A stretch of DNA of 64,000 nucleotides. It comes from Amblyornis subalaris (lineage: Eukaryota > Chordata > Aves > Passeriformes > Ptilonorhynchidae). The notes below the pieces were generated by a model, which saw only the letters and a program-made list of their open reading frames with translations, was not told the DNA's origin and ran no database searches. A program made the translations under genes and the position numbers. The stretch is taken from assembly GCA_018881555.1 (NCBI GenBank), contig JACAXG010000034.1:3792615-3856614 (forward strand), given 5' to 3'. The first letter of the stretch is position 1, and every line of letters begins with the position of its first letter. Below are positions 14,757-27,889 of the stretch, one piece after another.

Positions 14757-16470
14757 ATCACACTTCTGATTTCCGCTCAGAAATTAAAGCAAACTCCACA
14801 AGAAGTTTCTATCAATCTATACTCAGAGATTACATCAACACATTGCAGTTTTATACAGGAATAATATTGCCTTCCAGTGGCAACAAATATTTTATACTGT
14901 TTAATAATCCACTCCGGCAATAAGACCTCTACCAAGAAAGAGGAAGGAACTTTGGAATGAGTTATGGGGAATATCCCACTCCATAAAAGATTGAAAAGGT
15001 TTGTTTCCGTATTCTTCTCAGAGTGTCATATTTACAAGGGTGAATGCATTGCACTCATATTCTTAGAAAAGTAGGCAAAGAGATTATCAAAAACCTATTG
15101 TTTCCTCATATCAACTATTAATCTTGTTTCTTCTCTCGTTTGGAAAGTGGTGAAGTTACACCATTGCTGCTCTGCAATTCATCTCTGCCATAAGGTGGAG
15201 ACCCAATAACATGGTCCCAAACTGCTTGATGACCTGAGTTCGGTTCTGCCAGATCAGCAGATCTGAAGGCATTTTTGGCAATCAAACAGAGGAAGCAAAA
15301 CTGGCTGTGGGTGGATTTGAGAAAATCAGTGTGTATTAGCATAATCCAGAAATGTCACATCTGAGCTGGCAGGCAACTAAATTAGACACAGAATGACAAA
15401 TAAAAAGGAATCAAACATAGATCTAAAATTAGATGTGACTTCTAGGGGGAAAAATAATAAATTTTAAGATAAAAGAATTAAAAGTGTTTGTCATACTTCC
15501 CACATAGATGAACAAACCACCTGGGTGAAAAGTAAGGAGAATTAACATCTGAGAAATAAAAACTAAGCTTGCACACTTATTGCAAACAAGCAGTATCTAA
15601 AAGAGTTACTTTTAGACAATTGTTTTAAAACTTTTCACCCTTTATCTTTCTAAGGAAGAACAGCACAAAGGAAATAAAAATGAAATCTACTAGGAATCTA
15701 TCTTTTGTTATTTATGAAAAGTCGTGGAGATTAGGAATGGAGATTTCCCTTCTATCTCCACCTCTGACCCCTTTTTATACCTTCTATGTCACCAAAGCTT
15801 TCCTCTCAAAATGGCCTTCATTTAAAGGGTACTGAAAACAATAGAATTTCACTTGAAGTCCATGCCTATATCTTGATTACCACAATGTGACTTTCCAACA
15901 GGCAGCTAAAATGATGGCAACAGTGAATAAACACCTTACCAAATTTCATCTTGCCATGGGAAATTGTTCTATTTGAGGGTGGGTTTAGGTTCACAGACTA
16001 AGGAAGCAGCTAAGCTTAGAAAATAGGCTTATGCCACAGATTTTCTATTTGGTTCACATGTATGGGCACATTTCTTTGAAAAGCTCAACCTTTCCTCTGT
16101 ATTTCTACGGCATTTGCATGAATTAAGTGTTTTCTGCCAGTCTGGAAGGAGTACACATAACCCTCTCTACTCCAGCTCTGTTCTCCCCATGAAACTGTAA
16201 ACCATCTTCTGCCTCCAAAAACAACCACTCATTCTCATGAAAGTTGAATTTAGCCAAAGAATATTACAATTTACTTCAGTTTTTCCTGTATAAACAAGAA
16301 AGATATACCCTTCATTGTTCTTTCACTCAGTGGCAAAGGATATAAACTCAATCTGATACAAAAATTAAGGTTCTTCAGTATTTTATCAGGAGACACTAGG
16401 AAACAAAAAGATGGTAGAGATACGTTTCCAGGAAAGAAGCAAATATGTTTTACAAATTTTGGGCATCACA

Positions 16471-16545
16471 GACAGGAGAGAGGGAAGGAAACAAAGGAAA
16501 AGAGTTGGCAAAATGAAGACAAAGAGGAACATGAAGGAGAGGAGA
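16471..16545 (+). repeat. Purine-rich tract
   Basis: A stretch of mostly A and G with few pyrimidine interruptions, made of GGAGAG, AAGGAAA and GAAGAC-like words. It is simple or low-complexity sequence, not coding. Confidence 0.6.
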
Positions 16546-17938
16546 GCTCAGCAGTGAATGAAGGAAAGGTGATGAGATTTACTAGTAGCAGTAAGTGGAC
16601 AGATTTCCAGATAGGATGAATGAACTGAGCTTGCAAGAAAGACTGATTTTTCCCTTGCTTACACAGCTGCCAATGCACCTTAGATTTGTAACTAGTGCAC
16701 AGTTCCTTCAAAGAACACCTACAACATCCAGTCTGATTTGAGTTATATTGAACCTTGTGGACCCTGAGAAAGAAATATCAGGCACATGCAAATATAGAAC
16801 AGCAGAGTAGATGCTACCTCAAACAGCACTCACTACCATTGCACTGCCAACCACTGACATGCACTGAATTGTTTTTCTTGGATAAAACCTCCTACTGCCT
16901 GACTGATTCTTTGTTCCTACCAGAAACCCACTTGGATTCCTGCAGTCAAACATTCCCAAGTCTGAGGAATTTACCCAGAAGCAGTCTGTGTGCTTTAGAG
17001 ACACCAAAATGTACAGTGGGGGTGCTCTCCTTACGCATTTGCAAAGGTCTTTTCACTGAGACACTTCCCACAGTAGCATTTAACTGTCTTTATGTTCAAT
17101 GAGGTTGCTATTTTTCATCAAAATTTGTAGAATCCTGTGACATATTTTTGCAATAACTTAATCTTTCATTAGTCATGGAGATGAAAGCGTTCAATTAGCT
17201 GTTTTGACACTTTTGACTGTACTAAATAACATCTTCAAGTATTTTCCAATGATAATGCCTCCTATCTAACAGATTTTCTGGAAAGATTGCACGTAATGAA
17301 GNAGAATGGGGACATAATCAATTATACGGACAGTCCAAAAAGTTAAAGGATAATGTCATAGGAAGAGTCTTGGTAGAAAATGAATAGTTGCTCATTAATT
17401 GATGCTTGAAGTGCTTCAGAGCCAGTACTGTGAAGTACTTTTCTAACGTGAAAAACACCTACTAGAGCTAGCAGCAAAAAAAACCCTCAGAAACACACCT
17501 GATTATCCCAGCACATTATAAAATACCTTTGGAACACAAATGACACACAGCAGTGACACAGATGACAAACAAATTTCTTTCTTAGAGATATCTGCTACAT
17601 GACACACAGCTCCTTCCATCCCAGCTGCATGCACGGTTCAGATAAATCTGACATCCTTGTGTCACCGTGGGATGAGCTACAGGCTGTACCCACACCAGCT
17701 TCCTTGCACACCAAAATAAGAAAGGGTTTAAATGAGAGGCACAGCAACACCAGGGATAATGTATTCACTGGGAGACAAACTGCCAGTGTCTTTAATAAGA
17801 AAGGAAAATCCCTAAGAGAGGCGACTTTTTTGTGTGTGTGTAGAAATTCTAGCTCAGGGATACTGATTCCTGTGTTTTTGTTTTCTATAAAATTAACCAT
17901 GTTCTTCTGAGTGGGAGTTTGGCTTTTCTGATGAAGAA

Positions 17939-17952
17939 TTTTTTTTTTTTTT
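17939..17952 (+). repeat. Poly(T) run
   Basis: Fourteen consecutive T residues. On the minus strand this is a poly(A) run, but no retroposed sequence is recognisable next to it. Confidence 0.8.
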
Positions 17953-20900
17953 AAGTTGACATTTTCTTTCTTTACACTCAAGGAATTTTTGGGCAACACT
18001 GATGCCTGCTAGACAGTAAAGGCAAATTCAAGCACTGTTGGTCAGGAAACTTCTTCAGAAAGTCTTCAGTGTTGCCTTTGGTTATGATTTTTTAAAACTG
18101 CAAAATGCAGAAGGCTTCAAAATGTGAATCNAAAAACACTACTGTATTTATATGTTATATTTTGGTTTGCTTTTCCTTTTGATGTCCACATTTCCAAAGA
18201 TTCTTTGCATCAAAAACTATGCCAGCATAGCTTAAACTGAAGAGAGTTTTGGCTGAAGGAATAAGATTAGAATTTAAAATATGGAACAAGTTCATTCTTT
18301 AAAGATCTAACCCTGCTGCTCAGGCTGATGTTCTGAAGTCAGCAGGGCTCAAGGTACGAATACATATTTATTTGCAGGATATACATGTCTAGCCAGTGCT
18401 AATTTACTTCATGGAAAGACTTTTGCAGTAAGAAGCAGAGGGCTTCTTATTTTAANGACTGTAGTGAAAAGGCATATTCTGAAACAGACCACCATGTTAT
18501 CACTAGAAGTCAATAACATCTCTAATAACAATGAATATTTAAGGGTCAAAAATGTGCTCTGTCAGGAAACCTACTGAAAAGAAAATGCTTCATCATCACA
18601 AGACTTTCCAACCACCATCTGTCCAGAGCCATCCCTACTGAACCTTGAGTGTGGGCACAGCTGGAAGATTTTCAAATTCAGCAGACAAATGTAGGATTGT
18701 TTTTATTAATCATTGTGAAAAAAGCATACCATAAGTCTGAAAAATATCAATAAATATTGAAACAACTGCACCTTTTGAGGTCACGTCCCTTTTGGCTTGG
18801 TTTCCTTCATCCCTTGTTACAATAATCATTACACGTTTTTCTGGAAGTCCAGTTCCTTTGTTCATCTGAGCTGTCTTTGTCCAGCAAAGTTCAGACCACT
18901 TTTACCTAAGTAAGGGTCTGTTTGGTTTTGTTCATCAACAGCTGCCTTTCTACTTAACTGCCTTCTCACACCATCTCTCCATTCAGCATCATCCCTATGA
19001 GTCCCATTTTCTACATTAGAGTTTGGAGATCACTTAGACCTTAGAGCTGCCCAACCAGCTAGCCTACCTAATCACAATCATTTTCAAAGAGAAATTGAAT
19101 TTTCTGTAGAGAAATGTGATGTATAGNGCTGTTGGTTAATGCAAATTTTAACACATGGCTTGGTTAATTTTCATATCATCCAGAAATGAATATGAATGCT
19201 ATAGGAGACATCTAACAAAACCCTAGTTTTCAACCAAATTCAGTTTGGTAGAAATCAGTGATTTCTCTTCATCAAAATAACAAAANTATCTAGTTGATAC
19301 TGTTTTAAATCTAACAGTATGTTGAGGAATACAACTAGTACCTTTTTTTATTTGTTTGTTTCATTGTAAATATCATACATAATCAGCATGGGCTTGGTCT
19401 GATTTTTTTCCNTAAGCTCCTTCTCTTTCTCCCTAAAAGCGTACATACTCTAATCTTCCATGAGAGAGAGAAATTATAGGCCAAAAGAGGCTTGATTGCC
19501 AGATACATACAGAAATGTTCTCATAAAAGTCTGAGTTGAAGACTGCTGAAATCNATGGGCATTTTCCTCTCAACAGGTTTTGGATAAAGACCGGGCTGAC
19601 CACAATTACACAGTTCCTATCAAAAAATACTTTCCTGATCAGTAATGTTAGCTGTAGTTGAATACACTAATGAAATATTAATTCTGCCCTTTGAGAATAT
19701 TTTATAAGACTGATGAAAAAAAAGTATTTGATCAAAAATGAAATGCAAACATAAGGGCCACAAATTTAGTAACAGTGTTGAATTTTGCATAAGGAACCAC
19801 AAACAAAGTCTAGAGACCGAATAATACAGATAAATCAAAGAAATGAGTAAGCCTGTTTTTGAAAGCAGCAAAGTTATGTCAGATCTGAAATAGAAGACTG
19901 GAAAAAATATGCCTTTGTTTCAAGTCACGTTTCCCTCCCGAGGCTCCCACACTGCCTATTCTGTTATGGAAATGTGTGTCCTTCATCAGAGTGGGCTGAT
20001 TTCAGAGGACATGCTTCTGTCTCTGGACATTCATTTTCATGAATGCAATTGCACCTCAGCAACCTAAACTGGGAAACTCTTCTGTCTCTTTAAACAGAAT
20101 ATCAATTCACAGAGAATGCTCAAGGGATGAAGACATAGATAGTTCTTGGTTGCTCTCCTGTCTGGTGAGCAGGTGAAAAAGGGCAAAATCTGCTTTACAA
20201 TAACTCCAGGTTCTTTGTTATGAGACAAACAACATAAGTGAAAACACAGGGAGCTCAACCTACTTGGGTTGCTATTTTAACCAGTCTCTTCTCTCCCAAA
20301 TGAACATGGACACTTACATTAACCCCCTGGATTGCTAAAGTGNAAAACAAGTAGAAAGTAGATGATTGGAAAAAGCATGGCAAATGCTAGTACTGTCATC
20401 TCTGGTCTGTGAAACCTGCAAGGTAGATAAGATGAAGGTAGGGAATGATTCTTAAGATATAGTATTTAAAACAATGAGCAAATGAGTTAGGTACCTGGGG
20501 AGGGGAGAGTGACCGTCAAGGCTGTGCTTGGTGAAACCAATCTCTGTCCCTAAAATTAACCTCCTCTTAGGTAAAGGACAAAAGGGTCAAGAACAGAAGT
20601 GAGAAGTAGGAGGCACATCCCACTTACAACATCAGGGACACAAATCACAGAGAAGTTTCTGAGGTGNCAGCAAGCATGAAGTGGGGAGGCTAGCAGACCT
20701 TTCAGATATGTAGTATGTGGCAAGGAGTTCTTCTTCATCCAGTACATCTCTTATGGGACCTTATTGTTTAAATATTTTAATAAGACAATACTTTTTCCAA
20801 AACTGAAAAAGAAAGATTGCAGAGGATGAAAGGTGGAGGTCGCACTGACTGACAATGGAAGGATTGCTGTGGCTACAGGGAGGCAGCCTCAGCAGTCTAT

Positions 20901-21491
20901 GCTTGAAGCAGCTCTTCAATCATTGATGTCACTGTTTTATCAGCAAGCTGTAGCAAAGCTACAAGTCTGTTTTCCAGTGGAAGAACTACTACTGAGTTGT
21001 GCCACATACAGAGTGCTGATGATAAGGAAAGGTAGGCTGTTACTAAAATAAAAGCAGACTCCCTGAGAGGTATGTAGCAATCTCACACCTGACTGAGCAC
21101 GGAAATGAAAGGCAGAGGAACAGGAAGTACAAATGGCTGTTTGCACAAATTCAAAGCCAAATTATATCATCGGTGGGAATGCATATTCAGTCACAAGCAC
21201 ACCTGTGCAAAGCTCACCACAGGGTGTGCAGTCCGAGGTGGACATTCCAATACAAAGGATCTGGCTACAGTCCTGGATGGGAAGCAGAGTTTTTCTGAGA
21301 AGCAGTGCCTAAACATATGGANATATGGACCTAAGCCAGGACATCGACCACATAACTGACCTCTGGTTATACAACTGATCATTATAGACTTGTAAGAATA
21401 TGTTCTTAGATGCTGCTGCATGAGCAAACCAGCATAAGGATACTTTGCTAAAAACCCTGTTTATACATTTACATGATGTGTTTTTATACAA

Positions 21492-21504
21492 ATATATATA
21501 TATA
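21492..21504. repeat. Short (AT)n run
   Basis: Alternating AT dinucleotides, about six units, in an AT-rich flank. Confidence 0.7.
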
Positions 21505-23401
21505 TTTGCATGCAAGAAACAAGGGGTAACAAAAGTCTGTGATTGAATGACCAATGCATTTGAGTTACANACATTGATCTAAACAACCTATTTGTGCAGC
21601 TTCAAATAGCCACATTTGAAGAGGAAAGTGTCCCCAAGCCAACCAGGGACAAAGGATATTCCAATTCAGGATGCATTGCCGGAGGTCAGGATTCAGACTG
21701 CTGGGATGGCCAGTTTTGGGCTACCTTGGGAANGTCTGCAGAGACTGCAAACACATCCCTGAGTTAAAAAGCACAGGCAGAGGTGTGAATGTTTCCACCA
21801 TGTTCCACCCTAGTTGTACAAGAGAAATAACTGCACTGTGTGGGGCTAAGTTGGGGTTCTAGTCTCCTTAGTTTCCCTGGATAATCAATGGAGAGAGAAA
21901 AGCTCATTCAGGCAACAGTTTGGATAAGAACAACCTGCATTACCTGGCCTAGCCCCAATGGAGAAGGCACAAATGACAGCTAGAGAGCCCAGGAAGATCA
22001 GCCTTGTCTGAACTTAGGTGCCTAGCACTTAGTACCTCAGCCAAATAAATCTTTTTGAGGAAGCAAATACCTTCCCCACCCTCAGGTTTCAAGGACTCAG
22101 CACAGGTAAAGGGATTTGCTGGAAGGAAATAATCATCAGCGTGAATTTATAATAAATTGAACTCAACAGGAACGTGTTCATGGTGGATTTAGACAAGAAG
22201 TAACAAGTGAAAACCATAAAATTATATAATTCAAGGACCTGAAGTTAACAGGATTCCTAAGAATAGGAAATGCAGTGCAGGAACAGTTTTTGGGAAGGGT
22301 TACTTCCCCGAGACAGANGAAACTACAGGCCCAACTCAATGAGTACATAGATGAAGTTTGACGATCTCTAGGAAAAGAAAAAAACCACCAAAACCAAACA
22401 GCTGATCTTAAAGTTCATTTATCCTAAAAAACTTGAAGATGGCGATAGAAATGGCAACATATTTTTATTACCAGAAAAATGATGAGTAAGTCTATTTGTA
22501 TAGATCTAGCTTGTCTGGCTTGCTGACCATCTCAGGGAAAACAGTGGCTTATCAGCTTTCTGGAACACAGAGGAAGAAACCTGGGTAATCCAAGTACTTT
22601 AAATATTTCAGTTAAACAGACAGTACACAGTCAACTCCCTTGATCTGAAATTCATACTGAAACTGTAGTGTGAAGTGAAAATCCTTAGATTCAAAACAAT
22701 TATTTTTTTTCTTGTGTCTGCAAAAATAACACTGTTTTCAAAGGCTTAAATAGCTACCTAATTTCTTTTAACCAGTACTTGGGTTTGTATTTTGTAAGTT
22801 TATGTTAATGTATTCAAATATTGTTTTGATTTATCATACTTACAACTGTAAAAATTATATAAATCCAGAATGCTATGATGGATAATACCAGTAAGTAGCC
22901 AACATCTAGGGAAAGCCTCAGCNTTTAGGCAAGTAGCATGTGACGAGGACTTACATCCTAGAGTTAGCAGAGGGATACTGGAAGAAAGAGAATGATTTTG
23001 AATTATTCCCTAGATCTGTTCATGGAATNATTTAAGAAACACATAGAGTCAATGCCATTTAGGTATTACGTATCTTTGGTGAGTGAAAGAATCAGGGTTG
23101 TGATAGATACTTGATAACACCCATTTTAACATGTGTGCTGGTATTCCTAGAATGGAATTTTAAGAGCACTGCTGATACACATAATGGTTCACTAAGGTGC
23201 TTTCAGGCATAAAATCTATTCTTGTAATGGTCATTGAATGCAAAACAACTTTAATATTAGAATTAAAATCTTCCCATAATTTTTGTATTGATGTGTTCTG
23301 TCTACTCTTGCATGATAGGAAGTATGAGGTTCATTCAAGGGGTTGCCAAGGATTTTATGGTCTTTCGAGAAGAGAAGCAGATGGTCCCAGAAAGACAAGT
23401 A

Positions 23402-23590
23402 CTTCGAACATTGCAGTAGATTTGGGAAACAGACCCATGGCTGCCTGGGGATATACATGAGAATTTTAAAAGGTTATTAACTGAACTACCACAAGCTGGG
23501 AAAATAACTCAAAACCAGATGCAATCACTAATTGCTCACTTGAACTTTGCCTATGAAGTTATTTCAGCAGGAAGAATATTTTTATGCTGA
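23402..23590 (+). pseudogene. Decayed reverse-transcriptase fragment, DIRS-type retrotransposon-like
   Basis: In the frame ending at the TGA at 23,588-23,590, an uninterrupted 42-codon stretch (from 23,462) carries KIT (23,501-23,509), the block QMQSLIAHLNFA (23,516-23,551), then VI and GRIFL. The order K-[IV]-T, LQSLIG-x-LNFA-C-x-V, GR-x-FL is a hallmark I know from the end of the reverse transcriptase in DIRS-like tyrosine-recombinase retrotransposons of fish, amphibians, reptiles and invertebrates. The bases just upstream in the same frame give a WLPGDI-like piece where the family has RLPxDKL. An internal TAG (23,417-23,419) and the terminal TGA break the frame, so it is a fossil. No RNase H, recombinase or terminal repeat was identified. 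The family call rests on remembered motifs, not a search, and another retroelement class remains possible. Confidence 0.45.
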
Positions 23591-23655
23591 CTCTAAACAA
23601 AACTTAGAAAAGGAGATAATTAATAAGATTAAGAAGGCAATTAGAGCTGGTGGTG
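23591..23655 (+). pseudogene. Possible shifted continuation of the retroelement fragment
   Basis: Directly after the stop ending the DIRS-like block, the next frame (+1) stays open through an acidic and lysine-rich stretch including NLEKEIINKIKKAIRAGG, then stops at a TGA near 23,660. It may be the same old element after a frameshift, but this part does not match a motif I know. Treat it as suggestive only. Confidence 0.2.
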
Positions 23656-23659
23656 CTTG

Positions 23660-25860
23660 AAATTCTCTGTGAATGCTGTACATTCGAATTCATTAGGTGA
23701 CAGTAACTGTGCAGATTCATCATACATGGAACCCCTTTGTCCTGTAATGGACACCAACAAACTCAACTGTTCAATTTTATTGGTTCACACACAGTTAGGA
23801 GAAACCAAAAATATCAAAACAGCTTGCAAATACTCCAAAAAAAGCTAAGTTTTAATTCTCTCATTGGGCATAAAGAGTCCTCATCCTGCATGCTACACAT
23901 GTAGCATAAAAACTATGTTACTACACTGATAAGAGACTTTTCATTTTAACAAGGTATAGTAAAGCCTTTTGTCCATATCTCCAAATTAAAACAGGAAAAC
24001 AAATCCAGTCAAAACAGAGTCATCATGGAGTTCTGACAGACAAAATAACCCTACCTTCAGTCTTTAAAAGACTTAAAGTGTTTGCTGTGGGAAAGCAACT
24101 GGACAGAACAGGCTGAAATGCCATTGATGCCAGCGAAGAATACGCAAGAGTGGCAAAAACATTAGTGTATTCAGCTGAAATGTAAAACCCAACCAAATGG
24201 ATTTCAGAGCTATTCTGCTTCAAGATTTAAAGCAAAAAAAAAAATGTGGAAAATGAAGCTAAGAACTTTGTACTTGGTACCACTACAAGATCTGTAAGAC
24301 TACAAAAAATCTGTTACTATTGGGCAACATCAGCACTCATGAGGTATTACATATCCCTCTGAGCAGATGCATAGGAACACACAGAATAAAGATGTTCTTA
24401 GGCTGCCAGCAGTGTTCAAACACAAAGTAGACAAATGCCTCATTGCTTAAGCAAAACTATGTGTTGGTTGTAAAGAGGAGTGTACACACTCGTCCTTTGC
24501 AGCCAACACACAGCTGCTCAGAAACAGCAGCAATAGAAGACTCTCTGAAAAATGGGTTCGTTGCCAAATGGTTCAGAATTATGCCATGACTGCAGACATG
24601 AAGAGCAGCTTCNTGGGATCAAAAGAGAACACAGTTCTTTTCTCACATATGAGGTCCTCTTTTGTGCAGCTATTGTATTAAGGCAAGCTTTCTTCAAATG
24701 GAATACTGAGTGGAAAAATAAAAATGCCCACTTTTTACCAGGAATGCCACCATATAATTCAGAGNAGGAATGANCTAGTGCTATCACACTGTCCACTTNC
24801 AGTTATCCACTACTTACAAGTTCCACAAATCTCCCAGCAAGGGCCTATCAACCAATACAAGTTACAATTGCTATTACCCAAATATGAATTGACAAACATG
24901 TTAAAAAGTAACTTTGTAAATTTATGTGAATACCAGAAAATATATCCATAGAAAATCACAATTTCCCTTTTAAGAGATCTAGGAGTAGAGACAAGATAGG
25001 AAATAGATTCAAATAGAATAATTCAGCTGGCTGNCTTAGTCACAATGCTGTGGTTCCAGGGTGGGACAACAAGTACATCAGAGTATTTTTGCTATATTAG
25101 GGAGGTCCCTACCTTCTTTTTAAAATATGCAAAAATGCATGTGTGGAAAATCTCCAGGACCACANGGTCCTTTCTTATATTTCCAAATATACTCTGAAAT
25201 CTGCAAGTTAAGGCTACTAATTTAAACACAGGGAGCTTTCTACTCTGTGAGCAATAAAGTGTGTNCCATTCTACCAATCTGCTTTTCAGCCCAAGCTTAA
25301 ACATTTGTAGATAGTGTATCTAGAGCATTTTCCCAGCTGTACCTATACCCCTGCCCAGGACTTCCAGACTTTACTAAATGATGTGGGTTTTTTTTTTTAA
25401 TTCACTCTTCATAACGTCCCTTTGCCTCTATGTGGAATTACAGATGTATATTCATGTTGTCACATTATGACAATTTTTTTTACTATATGGCCCAATCCTC
25501 TAATCACCCCTGAGAGTTCTTCTTCCCCCATTTTATGTACTAGAATGAATTATCTGTCTTTCAAGCAGAAAAACTAAAATTATGCTCTCCATGAAAATCA
25601 GCCTGATTGTTCCTGTGTTTGCAATGAGATATCTATATAAACTGTGGCACTTTAGTTTGCACTAAGGTTTTACAAAATAATATTTTACAGTTTATTAAAT
25701 CTTATTATTTCTGATCTCATTCCAACTAGTTTTCTTTCTCTCCACTCAAGTCACATGTACCATTCCTTCAGTAAAAATGTCAAATTATGTGGACATGCAT
25801 CCCAAAAGCAAAAATTCCCCCCTTCAGTGTTTTGCCTTTCTGTAGCAGTTTTGTTCCTTC
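23660..25860. other. Non-coding stretch, nothing recognised
   Basis: Open frames are 92 codons or fewer, overlap on opposite strands, and show no domain. A T run lies near 25,389-25,398. No further piece of the DIRS-like element and no repeat tail was identified. Confidence 0.5.
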
Positions 25861-25862
25861 TG

Positions 25863-26168
25863 TCAATGTGATCCAAGGATCTTTATAACACCTTTAATAG
25901 GAATATCTACCNAAAGAAAGGTTCCAGCATCTCCACCTTTGATAAGCAAGCCAAGAGTCCAGGCTGTTGCTGGCACAGATGTAATCCCTGACCGAGCATT
26001 AAAAGTACACAAAGCTTTAAGCAATTTTTCCTCCAGGGTCAGATGAGTCAACTGCTGCTTGGCCTGATAGGAGCTCAGTGTTGGCAGCTCCATAAAGAAC
26101 TGAGCAAACACAATCTTCAGCACCATTTGTATTCCAAATGGAAATGTAAATACAGCAGCAAACCCCAA
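25863..26168 (-). other. Unassigned 101-codon open frame
   Basis: The minus-strand frame encodes a hydrophobic N-terminal stretch of about 25 residues, then a Leu/Ala-rich middle (around THLTLEEKLLKALC) and a Gly/Ile-rich end (around LLIKGGDAGTF). Its composition looks more protein-like than most frames here, and one N falls inside it. I recognise no family. No poly(A) tail or direct repeats show it to be a processed pseudogene, and no convincing splice sites flank it. It may be chance, an old retropseudogene or a remnant of an unidentified element. Confidence 0.2.
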
Positions 26169-26169
26169 C

Positions 26170-27880
26170 TGTTATTTTGTCCTTCATGAAATCATTTTAT
26201 CTTTGATGATTTGAGATTATGTGTAAAGATTGAGTGCCATATTTTGCAGACTCTTACTCACCCAAGGGATTTTAAAATGCATGGTTCCATTGTCCAGTAA
26301 CACGTCAGTGGGGGTTCACCAAAACAAGATATTATTTTAATAAACATGGAAAAGTAATGCATACTTATTATTTGCATTTATGTAAGCAAATGATAATTCA
26401 TATTCTTGGAATAAAAGATCTACATATATGCTGTGCCTCTCCCTTTGCTATTCTTCAATTTCACTTATTTAAAAAGAAAAAAACAAAAGAGAGAAACAAC
26501 TGAAATCCTAAATGCTGCTGTGATAGTGACTGGTTATGCTGCAAANGAGAAAATGTTTCTTTTCTGGAGCTCTGGAGCCTGCTTCGGTCCTCATTCTACA
26601 CCTCTCAAACAGCTCTCCCAGGTGCTGGACTGTGCCCATTGTGGTCAGGCACTAAAATGATTCTTTGCTTTCCACACCATCAGATCAAAATGAAGAGAGA
26701 GACAAACATTCTACATAAAAGTTTAGATAATCTCATGCAGTTTGGGGTTTTCGTAATCCTGCTCTTAGCACTTTTCTTTCTGGTCTTTATTGTGCATACT
26801 TAACACTGTGGTTGAAACCTTGAGCACACCAGACTCTGTATTAATAAGTATACCAAAGATACATACTAAAAAAGTCAAATCCTGTTTAAGAAATGGATCA
26901 TTTTTATTCAAACCTGGATACTTCAGATGAACTAAATTCTGCTCACTGGATTTTGTTTTAAAGCACTTTTCAAAGNAAAACTTTTTTTACAGTCAAATCC
27001 ATTAACTAAAACAGAGAAGGGGACAGGAAACTTTTGTGTCATTGAATCTATTCAAGGCTCATTGTGCTTCCTTCGATAGTCTGTATTTTCAAAAACATGA
27101 TGTCACTAGTAGTGCAAAGATTTATGCTAAATCTATTTATGCTAAATCTATTCTCAGACTGAGGGTTTGTTATGAGTCTTTTAGTAAAGTAATTTATTGT
27201 AAATTTTCTTTTTTACTGAACAAATATACCCACTGGATTATAGTTCTTCCTCCCACCACTGCCAGTATCATATCTTTCCTAATCTTCTTTTACATTTGGA
27301 TTAGACAGGTACATGCATCTGGAGCACAGGTCAGAACATCCACAACAGTTCAATGAAAATAACATCTTGGATGAAAATTTTGACAATTCCCATCCCTCCA
27401 TTTTCCAGCCATCAGCAGTGAGATGACAGCAATAGCTTTATGTATTATCCTATTAAAAAGCCGGCAATGCCATCCCTACTTTGCAGCGATATTTTGCTTC
27501 ACATTTAAATGTCACATTTTAATATCTATATAAACAAGTGGCTGTTATGAATCTACCATAATAAAATAAAGTTCTGTGCAGTATATTTTGATGTAAACTT
27601 TGCCAAACACAGAGAATTCATTTCATAAGTACCCACGCACGTGCAATATCTAAGGAGCTGGGGCAATGGGGAAGAAAATAGAAGCTTGTAGTTGTTTTGC
27701 TCCCTAAGGAGATTGGGGGCAGAGGTGGCAGCTGCTCTGCCCTCATATTCTGCTTTTCTCTGTGAATAAGATACCNACATTAGGACTACAGTAGATATAG
27801 ACCACTCCATCTTCTCTGCAGGTTCAGTTGATGGAGTTTCACAGCGATGAGTCACCACACACAGACCCTGTTCTGCTGCT
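26170..27880. other. Non-coding stretch with one small tandem duplication
   Basis: No exon or interspersed repeat was recognised. A 15-base unit is duplicated at 27,121-27,150. The open frame across it (27,036-27,356) simply reads through the duplication. Confidence 0.55.
27121..27150 (+). repeat. 15-base tandem duplication, two copies
   Basis: The unit TTTATGCTAAATCTA occurs twice in perfect head-to-tail order. This is typical of a local slippage or microhomology duplication. Confidence 0.85.
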
Positions 27881-27889
27881 CGCAAGCCT

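Larger units (their letters stand above)
14760..23400. other. Non-coding stretch with low-complexity tracts only
   Basis: No coding exon or known interspersed repeat was recognised. Open frames reach 134 codons (17,595-17,999 minus) but are low in complexity and run through a poly(T)/poly(A) tract. A purine-rich stretch (16,471-16,545), a T run (17,939-17,952) and a TA run (21,492-21,504) lie here. The 21,570-22,330 segment has a vaguely LTR-like composition with an AATAAA near 22,043, but no matching partner or defined ends were seen. Confidence 0.55.

Noticed and set aside
17595..17999. 134-codon minus-strand open frame
   Set aside because: Reads through a 14-base homopolymer as poly-Lys and is otherwise without motif. 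An opposing 103-codon frame covers the same bases.
21570..22330. Possible solo LTR with AATAAA near 22,043
   Set aside because: No TG/CA ends, no target duplication and no second copy in the window. Composition alone is not enough.
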